Assembly: GCA_009380025.1 (NCBI GenBank)
Contig: WHSP01000021.1
Span: 1 to 44,245, forward strand
From: Gemmatimonas sp.
GTDB taxonomy: Bacteria > Gemmatimonadota > Gemmatimonadetes > Longimicrobiales > Longimicrobiaceae
Direction: 5' to 3'
Length of the DNA stretch: 44,245 nt
Shown: one piece after another, positions 26,537 through 34,063 of the stretch
How positions within the stretch are numbered: position 1 is the stretch's first letter
Layout: each line of letters begins with the position of its first letter
The notes under the pieces: model-generated
Told to the model about the DNA's origin: nothing
The model's database searches: none
The model's input: the letters and a program-made list of their open reading frames with translations, nothing else
Program-made: the position numbers and the translations under genes

Positions 26537-26702
26537 CTTGCTGCGCGGATTCGGCCAACAGATCCTGCGCGATTACGATCGCCTCGACGTGCTGGTGAGC
26601 AACGCCGGCATCTGGCTGACGCCCGAGCAGGGACGACGGGTGAGCGCGGACGGGCACGAGATGCACTTCGCCGTCAACTACCTCTCCCATTATCTGACAG
26701 CT
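26537..26702 (+). pseudogene. N-terminal fragment of a short-chain dehydrogenase
   Basis: The reading LRDYDRLDVLVSNAGIWLTP and EMHFAVNYLSHYLT contains the SDR motif (N-A-G) and the conserved NYL helix that follows. The glycine-rich nucleotide-binding start and the catalytic Tyr/Lys are absent. It ends abruptly just before the promoter of repeat copy B, which suggests that the insertion or formation of that element cut the gene. The flanking stretch 26,404-26,536 holds no recognisable gene. Confidence 0.7.
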
Positions 26703-26716
26703 GCAGTCGAGGCGCC

Positions 26717-26745
26717 TTGTGCATGAAAGACATAGGGTATATTAT
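26717..26745 (+). promoter_or_regulatory. Promoter in front of repeat copy B
   Basis: TTGTGC (26717-26722) and TATTAT (26740-26745) are separated by exactly 17 bases, in the most AT-rich short stretch of the neighbourhood. Transcription would begin near 26,752, directly at a GCGCGG/CCGCGC hairpin (26754-26770). Confidence 0.6.
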
Positions 26746-26751
26746 ACAAGG

Positions 26752-27080
26752 TTGCGCGGGCTGACCGCGCGATGTGCTGCCGCGAGGAGTTCGCTGCGGC
26801 ACGCGCCAGGATCTGAAGACAGGCTGCCGCCGCTGCGCTTTCGCCGCTTGCGTGCCGCCAGACTGCCCCAGGGACTCGGGAGCGTGAAGACGATGGAAAA
26901 CGGCAGCTTCGAACGCATCGAATCGATCGCGGCCACTCAGCCCTGACTCAATACGTACGCAATCGGGCACGGCTTCCGTGAGGAGGTTGCGCCTGCCGCG
27001 TCATCTGGCTCGAAATCGCCCGAATACGCTTGCAGTTCGCTCCCGCCCCGGAGGCCGATGCCTCCGGGGCGTTTTGTTGT
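26752..27080 (+). ncRNA. Putative structured RNA, repeat copy B
   Basis: A promoter, about 300 bases rich in perfect short stems (GCGCGG/CCGCGC at 26754-26770, TGCCGC/GCGGCA shortly after) and a strong terminator make a self-contained transcription unit with no substantial gene. Its 3' two thirds are homologous to copy A in inverted orientation. It contains a 17-codon open frame (ATG 26893 to TGA 26946) that is not conserved in copy A. It does not have the marks of tmRNA, RNase P RNA, 6S or SRP RNA. A small RNA or the end of an uncharacterised mobile element would both fit. Confidence 0.45.
27046..27080 (+). terminator. Rho-independent terminator of copy B
   Basis: CCCCGGAGGC-CGAT-GCCTCCGGGG is a perfect ten-base-pair stem with a four-base loop (27046-27069), followed by CGTTTTGTTGT. 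One of the strongest terminators in the window. Confidence 0.85.
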
Positions 27081-27139
27081 GCCTGGAAGCCGGCGGTTCG
27101 ACAGCCGCCGCTGTCAATGACTAGCACGCGCGGGGGAGC

Positions 27140-27412
27140 ATGTTTCTCACGATGCTCGAGCATGGGGGACGAAGCTGGGTGGTAGACCTGAAGGCGATTC
27201 CCGAGACGGAAGGACTCGGGACGCTCGAGTTCTCGTTCTCGAATACGGCTGCGGACGGTTTGCAGCTCCGGCTCACCTGGCGGGTCACGGGGAAAGCGCT
27301 TCAGGTCTTGTCGCAGCAGGGCGCGAACATCAGTGAAGACGTGCTGCGTCGACAGTTGGATCGGGCGCTCGCGGAGGCGAGGTCCGTGGACGCGAACGTG
27401 GCGGGACCTTAG
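27140..27412 (+). CDS. Hypothetical protein (90 residues)
   Basis: Not recognised. It starts at ATG 27140 with GGGGGAG just before it. The first two thirds have the alternation of a small beta structure (LGTLEFSFSNTAADGLQLRL, then TWRVTGKALQVL), the last third is a helix (SEDVLRRQLDRALAEARSVD). No signal peptide or metal motif. Followed by a CBS-domain fragment in the same direction. Confidence 0.6.
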   Translation: MFLTMLEHGGRSWVVDLKAIPETEGLGTLEFSFSNTAADGLQLRLTWRVTGKALQVLSQQGANISEDVLRRQLDRALAEARSVDANVAGP

Positions 27413-27503
27413 TAGATCCCGACCCGAAGAAGGGAGGTTGGCAGATTCCAGTGAGAGCAGAGCACGTAACCGCTCCAGAAGCGACCGACTAGCGAATGTT
27501 CAT

Positions 27504-27719
27504 ATGACGGGAATGACGATGTCCGGATTGACCGCGGCGAAGCTCATGGGTCCGATCCCGGAAGCTGTGACCCTCAAATCCACCGCGGGCGAAGTTCGTC
27601 GGCGCATGCGAGACGAAGATCTCGAGTTCCTTCCCGTAGTAGCCGAGGACACAGGCTCGGTTGGAGCAGCTCTTGTATCGATTCACGCGGTGGGTAGCTG
27701 GCCCGAGGCCAGCGATTGA
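27504..27719 (+). CDS. Truncated CBS-domain protein
   Basis: 71 residues resembling one CBS motif: AAKLMGPIPEAVTLKSTAGE, then VRRRMRDEDLEFLPVVAEDT and GSVGAAL. CBS domains bind adenosyl ligands as pairs; here the second repeat and the closing strand of the first are missing, and the last residues run straight into two hairpins. Probably a truncated gene; a short functional CBS protein is less likely. Confidence 0.6.
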   Translation: MTGMTMSGLTAAKLMGPIPEAVTLKSTAGEVRRRMRDEDLEFLPVVAEDTGSVGAALVSIHAVGSWPEASD

Positions 27720-27755
27720 ACGAGACCCGGCCAGTAGCTGTGGCCGCGGTCTCGT
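27697..27755. other. Two adjacent strong hairpins after the CBS gene
   Basis: GCTGGCC-CGA-GGCCAGC (27697-27713) is a perfect seven-base stem. It is followed by a long stem with ACGAGACC/GGTCTCGT outer arms and CGGCCA/TGGCCG inner arms (27720-27755, one bulged C). There is no T run on either strand's exit side, so they are not standard terminators. Confidence 0.6.
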
Positions 27756-27800
27756 CCACGACTCAAAAAAAGGCCGATCGTTGCTCCTGGTCGATGCCGA

Positions 27801-28253
27801 GTGGACGATGCCCACGGCCATGGACCGCGAAAGGATCTCGTTTTCTTCGACACCGTTCCGCAACGGATGATGAACAGGAAACCCAGCAAACCTCAGGACG
27901 GGAGCCGGAAGGGGGCCCAGAAGCGTTCCTCGACGGGAAGAGACCGCACCGCGCAGGCGACCGGCCGCATACGCGAGCCACGGGCGGCGATCGGTACTTC
28001 GCGACTTCGCGTCACCCTGATCCAGCACGAGTCTGTGATTTGGAACGTGTATCTGCGCAGTGAGCGAGACGCCGACACGACGACCCGCTCGCTCGAGTTC
28101 GAGCGAGCAGACACGAACGGCTCTGACCGAACCTATTGCCGAGCACTTACAGAAAAGCTCGAGCAAGCGTTCCAGACAGGGCAGGGGTTGCAACGCGACG
28201 ATTTGGTTGCGGAGCTCGAGCTTGCGATGGCCGGCGGTGAGAGAGGTCGGTGA
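27801..28253 (+). CDS. Hypothetical protein, C-terminal domain plausible
   Basis: Open frame of 150 codons, family not recognised. The N-terminal 60 residues are low-complexity and may not be translated. From about residue 65 the sequence becomes protein-like: LRVTLIQHESVIWNVYLRSE, then RSLEFERADTNGSDRTYCRA and a helical tail (LTEKLEQAFQTGQGLQRDDL). The real start may be internal. Ends 33 bases from the convergent spermidine-synthase-like gene. Confidence 0.45.
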   Translation: MDDAHGHGPRKDLVFFDTVPQRMMNRKPSKPQDGSRKGAQKRSSTGRDRTAQATGRIREPRAAIGTSRLRVTLIQHESVIWNVYLRSERDADTTTRSLEFERADTNGSDRTYCRALTEKLEQAFQTGQGLQRDDLVAELELAMAGGERGR

Positions 28254-28285
28254 GGGTCGAGACCGGCTGTAGGAACCGCTTCAGG

Positions 28286-29005
28286 TCACACACTCTCAGC
28301 GGAGAGGTGCATCCCACGGGCGAGGAAGATCCAATCGGTAGTGTTCTCGTCAACGAGATCGTTGAAGTACGTGATCGGCTCAACCCGAACCTCTCGAAAC
28401 ACTTGGTCCAGAGCCGTCGAAAAATCTGAGTTCTGCGCATGCGACCAGATCCCCAAGATGCCTTCCGGCGCCAGATGGCGCCCCGCGCGCTCTAGGCCGT
28501 GTTTCGAGTAGAAGCTGTCGTTGGACTTACTGAGCGGCTCGTCCGGAGAGTGGTCCACATCGATCAGCACGAGATCGAAAAGCTCGGCGGGTTCCTCCGA
28601 AAGTCGACGGAAGATGTCACCCTCAATTGCGGTGAACCGTTCGTCTTCCTTCAGCTCACATGAAATCGGAGTCAGGTCCTGCTCCACCCATTCGATGACC
28701 TGTGGCAGGAATTCGATCACCTGTGCTCTTTCGACACGAGGGCTCGATAGCGCCGCATGCGCCGTGTACCCGAGGCCCAATCCTCCGATAAGGACGTTCA
28801 GCCGCGCACCCGAGTGCCAGTCCAGCGGAATCCGGGCGAGCGCCCGCTCGGACTCGGTGTTGTAGCTGCTCATCAAGAACGCGTGGTTGAGCGTTACTTC
28901 CGTGACGATCGTTCCAGGTCTTGAAAGCAGCCGCCGCCGCCGGAGGCAGAGCGGACCGAGAACCGTGTCTTCGTAAGCGAGGATTTCGAGGTTTCTAGCC
29001 GGCAT
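28286..29005 (-). CDS. Spermidine-synthase-like methyltransferase-fold protein
   Basis: 239-residue protein of the spermine/spermidine synthase superfamily. The nucleotide-binding loop is LNVLIGGLGLGYTAHAAL, the acidic residue after strand 2 is in AQVIEFLPQVIEW, and the catalytic-site region is LVLIDVDHSPDEPLSKSND with an aspartate where polyamine synthases have their key Asp. The final domain is GILGIWSHAQNSDFSTALDQ. Many bacterial members of this size have unknown substrates, so polyamine synthesis is not assured. Confidence 0.85.
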   Translation of the reverse strand: MPARNLEILAYEDTVLGPLCLRRRRLLSRPGTIVTEVTLNHAFLMSSYNTESERALARIPLDWHSGARLNVLIGGLGLGYTAHAALSSPRVERAQVIEFLPQVIEWVEQDLTPISCELKEDERFTAIEGDIFRRLSEEPAELFDLVLIDVDHSPDEPLSKSNDSFYSKHGLERAGRHLAPEGILGIWSHAQNSDFSTALDQVFREVRVEPITYFNDLVDENTTDWIFLARGMHLSAESV

Positions 29006-29008
29006 TGT

Positions 29009-29206
29009 CTAGAGCTGAGCAGCGGCGGGTTCCACCGCGCGAACGTAGAAAGGGTTCCACGGGTAGGGGCGTTCGGCGTACACGTGAAAAACCTCGATTT
29101 GGCCCAGCTCCGGCAAAACGCTCAGCTCCGGGTACATGGGCGTAGCAGCCGCAGGACGCGCCGAAAGGTACAGGGCACCGCGGCCAATGCTGGGGCGGCA
29201 GATCAT
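29009..29206 (-). CDS. Short hypothetical, possibly the 3' end of a lost gene
   Basis: 65 residues that look coding (ELGQIEVFHVYAERPYPWNP then FYVRAVEPAA) but match no family I know. The open frame extends 18 codons above the ATG without another start. It ends three bases before the spermidine-synthase-like start on the same strand. Either a small gene or a truncated one. Confidence 0.4.
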   Translation of the reverse strand: MICRPSIGRGALYLSARPAAATPMYPELSVLPELGQIEVFHVYAERPYPWNPFYVRAVEPAAAQL

Positions 29207-29251
29207 CTCGGGCGCGTAGTCGCCGCGTCGTTGGACCGCGACTCCTGGGGC

Positions 29252-29644
29252 CTATTTGCTTGAGGGCCGGCCGTCGTACGTGCTTGTGATCAACTCCAAT
29301 CCGTGGCCGGAAGGATCAATAAAGTAAACGCCTCGGCCCCCGTGGTTCGTGTTGATCTCGCCTGGTCGGCGCCAGTGCGGGTCGGCGGCATACTCGACGC
29401 CGCGAGCGCGGATGCGGTCGAAGCTGGCGTCGAATTCCTCCTCGCTGACCAGGAACGCGTAGTGCTGGCTGGGGAAGTCGATTCCGGGCTCGGCGTACTG
29501 TACTGTCACGTGATTCGCCAGATCGACGGCCAAAAAGATTCCCGCGGTCCGCGGGGGTGAGAGTCCCAAGATCTCAGTCAGAAATCGCGCAGACTCATGC
29601 TTGTCACGGGCGAAAATGATGAGGTGGTTGAGCTCGACCGTCAT
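29252..29644 (-). CDS. VOC/glyoxalase superfamily protein
   Basis: 130 residues with two beta-alpha-beta-beta-beta modules of the vicinal oxygen chelate fold. VELNHLIIFARDKHESARFL is the first module with a candidate metal histidine; HYAFLVSEEEFDASFDRIRA begins the second, which ends in GVYFIDPSGHGLELIT with the usual glutamate. Members include dioxygenases, glyoxalase I and antibiotic-binding proteins; the specific reaction is unknown. ATG 29644 gives the correct family length. Confidence 0.88.
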   Translation of the reverse strand: MTVELNHLIIFARDKHESARFLTEILGLSPPRTAGIFLAVDLANHVTVQYAEPGIDFPSQHYAFLVSEEEFDASFDRIRARGVEYAADPHWRRPGEINTNHGGRGVYFIDPSGHGLELITSTYDGRPSSK

Positions 29645-29782
29645 CGAATCTGTTGGCAGTAAATTGCAGGTGTTGATGGTCCGCCGGACCCGTTTCGGAC
29701 GGGCGATGCTATCCTTCAAGGAGACGAGCGTCAACCGCCGACCCGATCTCCCTCCACAGTTTCGCCGTTCCACCCAGACTGC

Positions 29783-30432
29783 TTAGGTGGAGCTTGCTAC
29801 CAGGCGATACCGGTTGCCTCTCAGTGAGCGAACTCCCGGCGTCTCGGTGCTCACGCGGTATATCTCGTCATACGCTCCCGATTCGGCGTGTGGGTCGTGC
29901 ATCTCTGCGTCGCTCCACTCGGTGTAGTTGACCACCCGTGTTCCATCGAGGCTGAAATGGAAGTGCGCCGAGAGCGCGGCCGGATTTGCCGGTACCTCTT
30001 TCGATAGTTCGGTCAATCTATCCGCAAGGTACTGTTGTCGCTCCGGACCGTCCGTGTCGAAGTAGCCGCAGATCAGACTGGTGGGCGTGGCGGCGGAACT
30101 CCGCCCGAGGTTCCGATAACTCGGTAGACCAGAGAATTTGCGTTCCCGAACGGCTCGATTCCCGAGCCGACTATCTGCGGGTCATCGGGCTGCTTGTATC
30201 TCCGTAGCGACTCGAGGCTCTCCCATTGTAGGTAGAGGAGAACCGACTCGCCTCCGACGCTCGCGAAGCAATACGCGGCAACAAGCCCAGGTGGACGAGC
30301 GTGGAAATTCCAGGTTCTCGCGTAGGCATTCGCGATGGTAATTTGGTTGGCCTCGTCAGCTGTATACACCGGCACAATGGTGACGACAGAGGCTCGAGAA
30401 TCTCGGACACTGGGGAACTGGAGGTTCGGCAT
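29783..30432 (-). CDS. Two-domain ABM-type monooxygenase, one frameshift
   Basis: Protein with two ferredoxin-like antibiotic-biosynthesis-monooxygenase (ABM) domains, about 216 residues. First domain: ASVVTIVPVYTADEANQITI to GESVLLYLQWESLESLRRYK. The frame ends near 30,080, but one G added at about 30,100 joins it to SLICGYFDTDGPERQQYLAD and the second domain (VPANPAALSAHFHFSLDGTR, VVNYTEWSDAEMHD). ABM proteins oxidise aromatic or quinol substrates without cofactors, or are heme-degrading. Starts four bases after the truncated P-type ATPase stop. The break is a single base in a G run. Confidence 0.8.
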
Positions 30433-30436
30433 ATTC

Positions 30437-30951
30437 TCACTGGTGCTCCTCGACCCAATGGATGATGCGGGCGAGGGTCGTGTCGGCGGACGGCTTTGCG
30501 GACCGCACCTCCAGCGCACCCTCCCCGTTCAAGGTCCCAGCGAAGACCTCCGCCCCGGGCTCCTCCACCGGGATCGATCACCAGTTATGGGCGCCTGGTT
30601 GATGCTCGAGGCCCCGGTGACGACCTCCCCGTCCACCGGTACCTTTTCACCCGGTCGGACCACGACGATCTCCCCCACCTCCACCCGGTCCACCGGCACC
30701 CGCATCTCCTGGCTGCCACGGAGCACCGTCGCTTCGGCGGGCGAGAGGTCCATCAGCGCCTTGATCGCGTTGCGGGCCCGGTCCATCGAGCACGACTCCA
30801 GGAGCTGTGCCACGGCGAAGAGGAACATCACCGAGGCCGCCTCCTCCCACTCTCCGATTAAGAGCGCACCAACCGTGGCGAGGGACATGAGAAAATTCAT
30901 GTCCAGCGGCTGAGACAGCGATGTGTGGCTCCGCCACCAGGGGCGTCTCAC
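30437..30951 (-). pseudogene. Heavy-metal P-type ATPase, truncated at both ends
   Basis: The segment PLDMNFLMSLATVGALLIGE, then FLFAVAQLLESCSMDRARNA and PGEKVPVDGEVVTGASSINQ is the membrane helix pair and actuator domain of a P1B-type metal ATPase. The dephosphorylation motif TGES is reached with one missing base near 30,570, after which the frame continues [20 protein letters not shown] to [11 protein letters not shown] and stops. The N-terminal metal-binding part and everything from the CPx helix onwards, including the phosphorylated aspartate, are absent, so it cannot pump. It is divergent from the ArsR/SmtB gene, as expected for a former regulated efflux gene. Confidence 0.88.
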
Positions 30952-31062
30952 GCTTCGCGGTTCTCGAATTCATCGCGCTATCCCTCCGCGCTTCCATTAC
31001 CCTGCGACTCCACGTTGACCGGCTCAAGCCCAGATCGTATCATTACCCACTGATTCTTTATG

Positions 31063-31080
31063 TATCAGCAGGCGCTGATA
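31063..31080. promoter_or_regulatory. Operator palindrome before the ArsR/SmtB metal sensor
   Basis: TATCAGC-AGGC-GCTGATA is a perfect seven-base inverted repeat. It lies between the truncated ATPase and the regulator start at 31102, which is the normal site for an ArsR/SmtB operator. Its presence argues against the upstream ATG at 31060, which would put the operator inside the gene. Confidence 0.7.
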
Positions 31081-31101
31081 TGCAAGACTACGGCTGACCC
31101 G

Positions 31102-31440
31102 ATGCTAACTACCGATTTCGCGCAGTCGCTTGCCCTCAAAGCCAAGCTCTTCCGTGGCTTCTCCGACCCGTCGCGGCTGGCCATACTCGAGGCGGTGCGC
31201 GAGGCATCGAGGAGCGTGACCGAGATTGTGGAGATTTCTGGCCTGACGCAGTCCAACGTGTCGAATCACCTGGCCTGCCTGCTCGACTGTGGTCTAGTCG
31301 AGCGGGAGCAGCGGGGCCGATTCGCCTTTTATCGACTGGCCGACCCGCGTGGTGGGCAGCTCCTTGCCCTGGGGGACGAGATCCTGACCGACGTCGCCTG
31401 CGGCGTATATGTCTGCCCCCGCTACGAGGCGCCCGAATGA
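31102..31440 (+). CDS. ArsR/SmtB-family metal-responsive repressor
   Basis: 112-residue winged-helix repressor. ALKAKLFRGFSDPSRLAILE opens the domain, SGLTQSNVSNHLACLLDCGL is the recognition helix with a cysteine pair neighbourhood (C in ACLLDC) like that of CadC/ArsR-type metal sites, and FAFYRLADPRGGQLLALGDE is the wing. The C-terminal DVACGVYVCPRY has two further cysteines. These cysteines are potential ligands for cadmium, zinc or lead. Placed between a metal ATPase relic and the efflux cluster, it likely controls the metal locus. Start at 31102 chosen because of the operator; 31060 would add 14 residues. Confidence 0.9.
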   Translation: MLTTDFAQSLALKAKLFRGFSDPSRLAILEAVREASRSVTEIVEISGLTQSNVSNHLACLLDCGLVEREQRGRFAFYRLADPRGGQLLALGDEILTDVACGVYVCPRYEAPE

Positions 31441-31805
31441 CTGGAGCGCTGGGAACGAAAGGACCTCTGGGGCGAATTATCCAGGTGGTCCTCCTGCTCG
31501 GCCTCGGCCTCTCCTCTGTCGAAGTCCTCTGGGCGGACGAAGCTGAGCGAACGGCTTTCCTTACGCCTGAGGCGTCGGTCCCAGCTTCCGGTCCTGAGGC
31601 GCCAGCCCCCTCCCTTCCCGATGGGGAGAGCGATGACTGTCCGTGCATGTGCGCCTGCGCGTGCACGAATGCGCAGGCCATAGTTCTCCCCGATCGGATA
31701 ACCGCCGGCGTCGTCCTGCCGGTCGCGGCTTCTTCGCCGGCTGTGCACCTGTCGGGTCCCTGCCGCCTCTTCCCCGAGCCTCTCCTACCTCCTCCACGGT
31801 CGTAG
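31437..31805 (+). CDS. Small exported Cys-rich protein
   Basis: 122 residues overlapping the repressor stop (ATGA at 31437-31440). A hydrophobic N-terminal segment (residues 13-31) can act as a signal or anchor. The middle has the block DDCPCMCACACTN, five cysteines in nine positions, a likely soft-metal ligand; the rest is proline-rich and disordered. No family recognised. Its position between the metal sensor and a TonB receptor points to metal binding or sensing in the periplasm; this is inference. Confidence 0.65.
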   Translation: MTGALGTKGPLGRIIQVVLLLGLGLSSVEVLWADEAERTAFLTPEASVPASGPEAPAPSLPDGESDDCPCMCACACTNAQAIVLPDRITAGVVLPVAASSPAVHLSGPCRLFPEPLLPPPRS

Positions 31806-31891
31806 CCCGTCCATCGGCTATCACTCGACAGCCGACTTCCCGGACGCGCGTTTCGCTCCCGGACAGATTCCACACAACCGAGCTACGAAGA

Positions 31892-34063
31892 ATGATCCCG
31901 AGAAGACTGTGGACGGGTGCCGTCATGGCATTCCTGGCCGGACTAGCGCTGGTCGCTCCAAGTGTCGCCGCTGGCCAGAATCCCGAGGGCACCCTGCGTG
32001 TTCGGGCGATCGCCGGGAACGGACCGGTGGACGCGGCCACCGTGCGTTCCGATGGAGTTGGCTCGCTTACAAACGCAGCCGGCGAAGCGGTGCTCCACCT
32101 CCACGCTGGGCCGCACGAAGTCACGGTAGAGAAGCTCGGCTACGCAGATGCGGTCTTGGAGGTGGAGGTCGCCGCCGGCCGCGAGACCCTCGTCGAGATG
32201 TCGATGACTGAGCAGGCCGAGGAGATCGAGGGGATCGTGGTGACGTCCACCCGAACGGAGCGCCGCATAGAGGACGAGCCGGTGCGGGTGGAGGTACTGG
32301 CACGGGAGGAGGTCGAGGAGAAGCTGCTGATGACGCCTGGCGATATCGCGATGATGCTCAATGAGACGTCGGGCCTGCGGGTGCAGAACACCTCCCCCTC
32401 GCTGGGCGGCGCGAACGTCCGCATCCAGGGGCTAAGCGGCCGCTACACGCAGATCCTCTCGGATGGGCTCCCGCTCTATGGCGGGCAGAGCGGCTCGCTC
32501 AGCATGCTCCAGATCCCGCCGATGGATCTCGGACAGGTAGAGGTGATCAAGGGCGCAGCATCGGCGCTGTACGGCTCGTCCGCTCTCGGAGGCGTTGTCA
32601 ACCTGATCTCACGCCGGCCGGCGGAGGACGAGCGGGAGATCCTGCTCAACCAGACCACGCTTGGCGGTAGCGACGGGGTGCTCTGGCTCGCGGACGAGTT
32701 GGGCGAGCGGTGGGGATACACTCTGTTGGGGGGCCTCCACCGGCAGGGGCAGGCTGACGTGGACGAAGACGGGTGGTCCGATTTGCCTGGGTACCAGCGG
32801 GCTGTGCTGCGGCCGCGCCTGTTCTGGAACGACGGCGCCGGAAGGTCCCTCCTGGTAACCCTGGGCATCACGCTGGAGGACCGCGAAGGCGGGACGCGGG
32901 ACGGGAGACTCACGCCGGCCGGCACCGAGTTCCCCGAGCAGCTCCAGACGCGCAGAGCCGATGTTGGCGTGATCGGCCGCTTTCTCGTGGCTGGGGGAAG
33001 CCTGCTGACGCTGCGCGCCTCCGCGATGGGACAGCGGCACGAACACCTCTTCGGAGAGACGCTCGAGCAGGACCTGCATTCCAACGCCTTCGGCGAGGTC
33101 ACTTATGGAAGCGAAACCGCTGGGCACATCTGGCTGATCGGTGCTGCGCTACAGCGAGAGAGCTACGAGGCCGACGATGTCGATGGCTTCGACTTCGGCT
33201 ACACCATCCCCTCGCTCTTCCTGCAGGACGAGTACTCGCCGGTGAGGTGGCTGACACTCGCCGCGAGCGGCCGTCTGGACCGGCACAGCGAGTATGGCCC
33301 CTTCTTCAACCCTCGCGTCTCCCTCCTCCTTCGTCCTGGCCAGTGGACCACCCGCGCATCCGTGGGCACAGGGTACTTCGCTCCGACGCCCTTCACCGAG
33401 GAAACGGAGGCTGTGGGCTTGGGGCGGTTGGAGCCGCTCGGTGAGTTGCATGAGGAGACCGTGAGAAGCGCCTCCTTGGATGTGGGCCGCGAGTTCGGCG
33501 CGTTGGAGGTGAATGGAACCCTTTTCGGCTCCATCGTGGACGACGCACTCCAGACCCAGCTCGCTGGTGATCGCCTCCGGCTCGTGAACGCCGAGGGACC
33601 CACGCGGACCTGGGGCGGGGAGTTGCTCGCCCGCTGGCACGCGGAACCGTTCCACGTGACCGCGACCTACACACATCTGCGCTCCACTGAGTCGGATCCG
33701 GATGGCGCGGGACGGCGTGAGGTGCCCCTGACTCCGCGCCACGCGGCGGGAATCGTGGGGATGTGGGAGGCAGAGGGACAGGGACGAATCGGACTCGAGC
33801 TCTACTACACGGGGAAGCAGGAGCTTGAAGAGAACCCCTACCGGACGATGAGTCGCCCGTATTTTGTCACTGGGCTGCTCGTCGAGCGCCGCTTCGGGAA
33901 TGCCAGGTTATTCGTCAATGCTGAGAACCTGCTCGACGCGCGTCAGACGGCGTACGATCCCCTGATTCTCCCTGCGCGCTCGCCGGAAGGCCGTTGGACC
34001 ACTGACGCTTGGGCGCCACTCGAGGGGCGGGTGTTCAATGCCGGGATTCGTTACGAGTTCTGA
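31892..34063 (+). CDS. TonB-dependent receptor of the metal locus
   Basis: 723-residue outer-membrane receptor. Signal peptide at residues 1-28 (AFLAGLALVAPSVAAG), then a carboxypeptidase-regulatory-like beta domain (TLRVRAIAGNGPVDAATVRS to VTVEKLGYADAVLEVEV), a plug domain with IEGIVVTSTRTERRIEDEPV and GANVRIQGLSGRYTQILSDG and IKGAASALYGSSALGGVVNL, then a 22-strand barrel ending in VFNAGIRYEF with the aromatic terminus needed for assembly. Likely ligand: a metal complex, from its position among metal efflux genes; uptake beside efflux is seen in some metal loci. ATG 31892 chosen for the signal peptide. Confidence 0.92.
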   Translation: MIPRRLWTGAVMAFLAGLALVAPSVAAGQNPEGTLRVRAIAGNGPVDAATVRSDGVGSLTNAAGEAVLHLHAGPHEVTVEKLGYADAVLEVEVAAGRETLVEMSMTEQAEEIEGIVVTSTRTERRIEDEPVRVEVLAREEVEEKLLMTPGDIAMMLNETSGLRVQNTSPSLGGANVRIQGLSGRYTQILSDGLPLYGGQSGSLSMLQIPPMDLGQVEVIKGAASALYGSSALGGVVNLISRRPAEDEREILLNQTTLGGSDGVLWLADELGERWGYTLLGGLHRQGQADVDEDGWSDLPGYQRAVLRPRLFWNDGAGRSLLVTLGITLEDREGGTRDGRLTPAGTEFPEQLQTRRADVGVIGRFLVAGGSLLTLRASAMGQRHEHLFGETLEQDLHSNAFGEVTYGSETAGHIWLIGAALQRESYEADDVDGFDFGYTIPSLFLQDEYSPVRWLTLAASGRLDRHSEYGPFFNPRVSLLLRPGQWTTRASVGTGYFAPTPFTEETEAVGLGRLEPLGELHEETVRSASLDVGREFGALEVNGTLFGSIVDDALQTQLAGDRLRLVNAEGPTRTWGGELLARWHAEPFHVTATYTHLRSTESDPDGAGRREVPLTPRHAAGIVGMWEAEGQGRIGLELYYTGKQELEENPYRTMSRPYFVTGLLVERRFGNARLFVNAENLLDARQTAYDPLILPARSPEGRWTTDAWAPLEGRVFNAGIRYEF

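Noticed and set aside
26752-27080. tmRNA or another housekeeping RNA
   Set aside because: No GGnUUCGAC segment or CCA-type 3' end of tmRNA, no GAGGAAAGUCC of RNase P RNA and no SRP tip were seen; two diverged copies in one window also argue against a housekeeping RNA.
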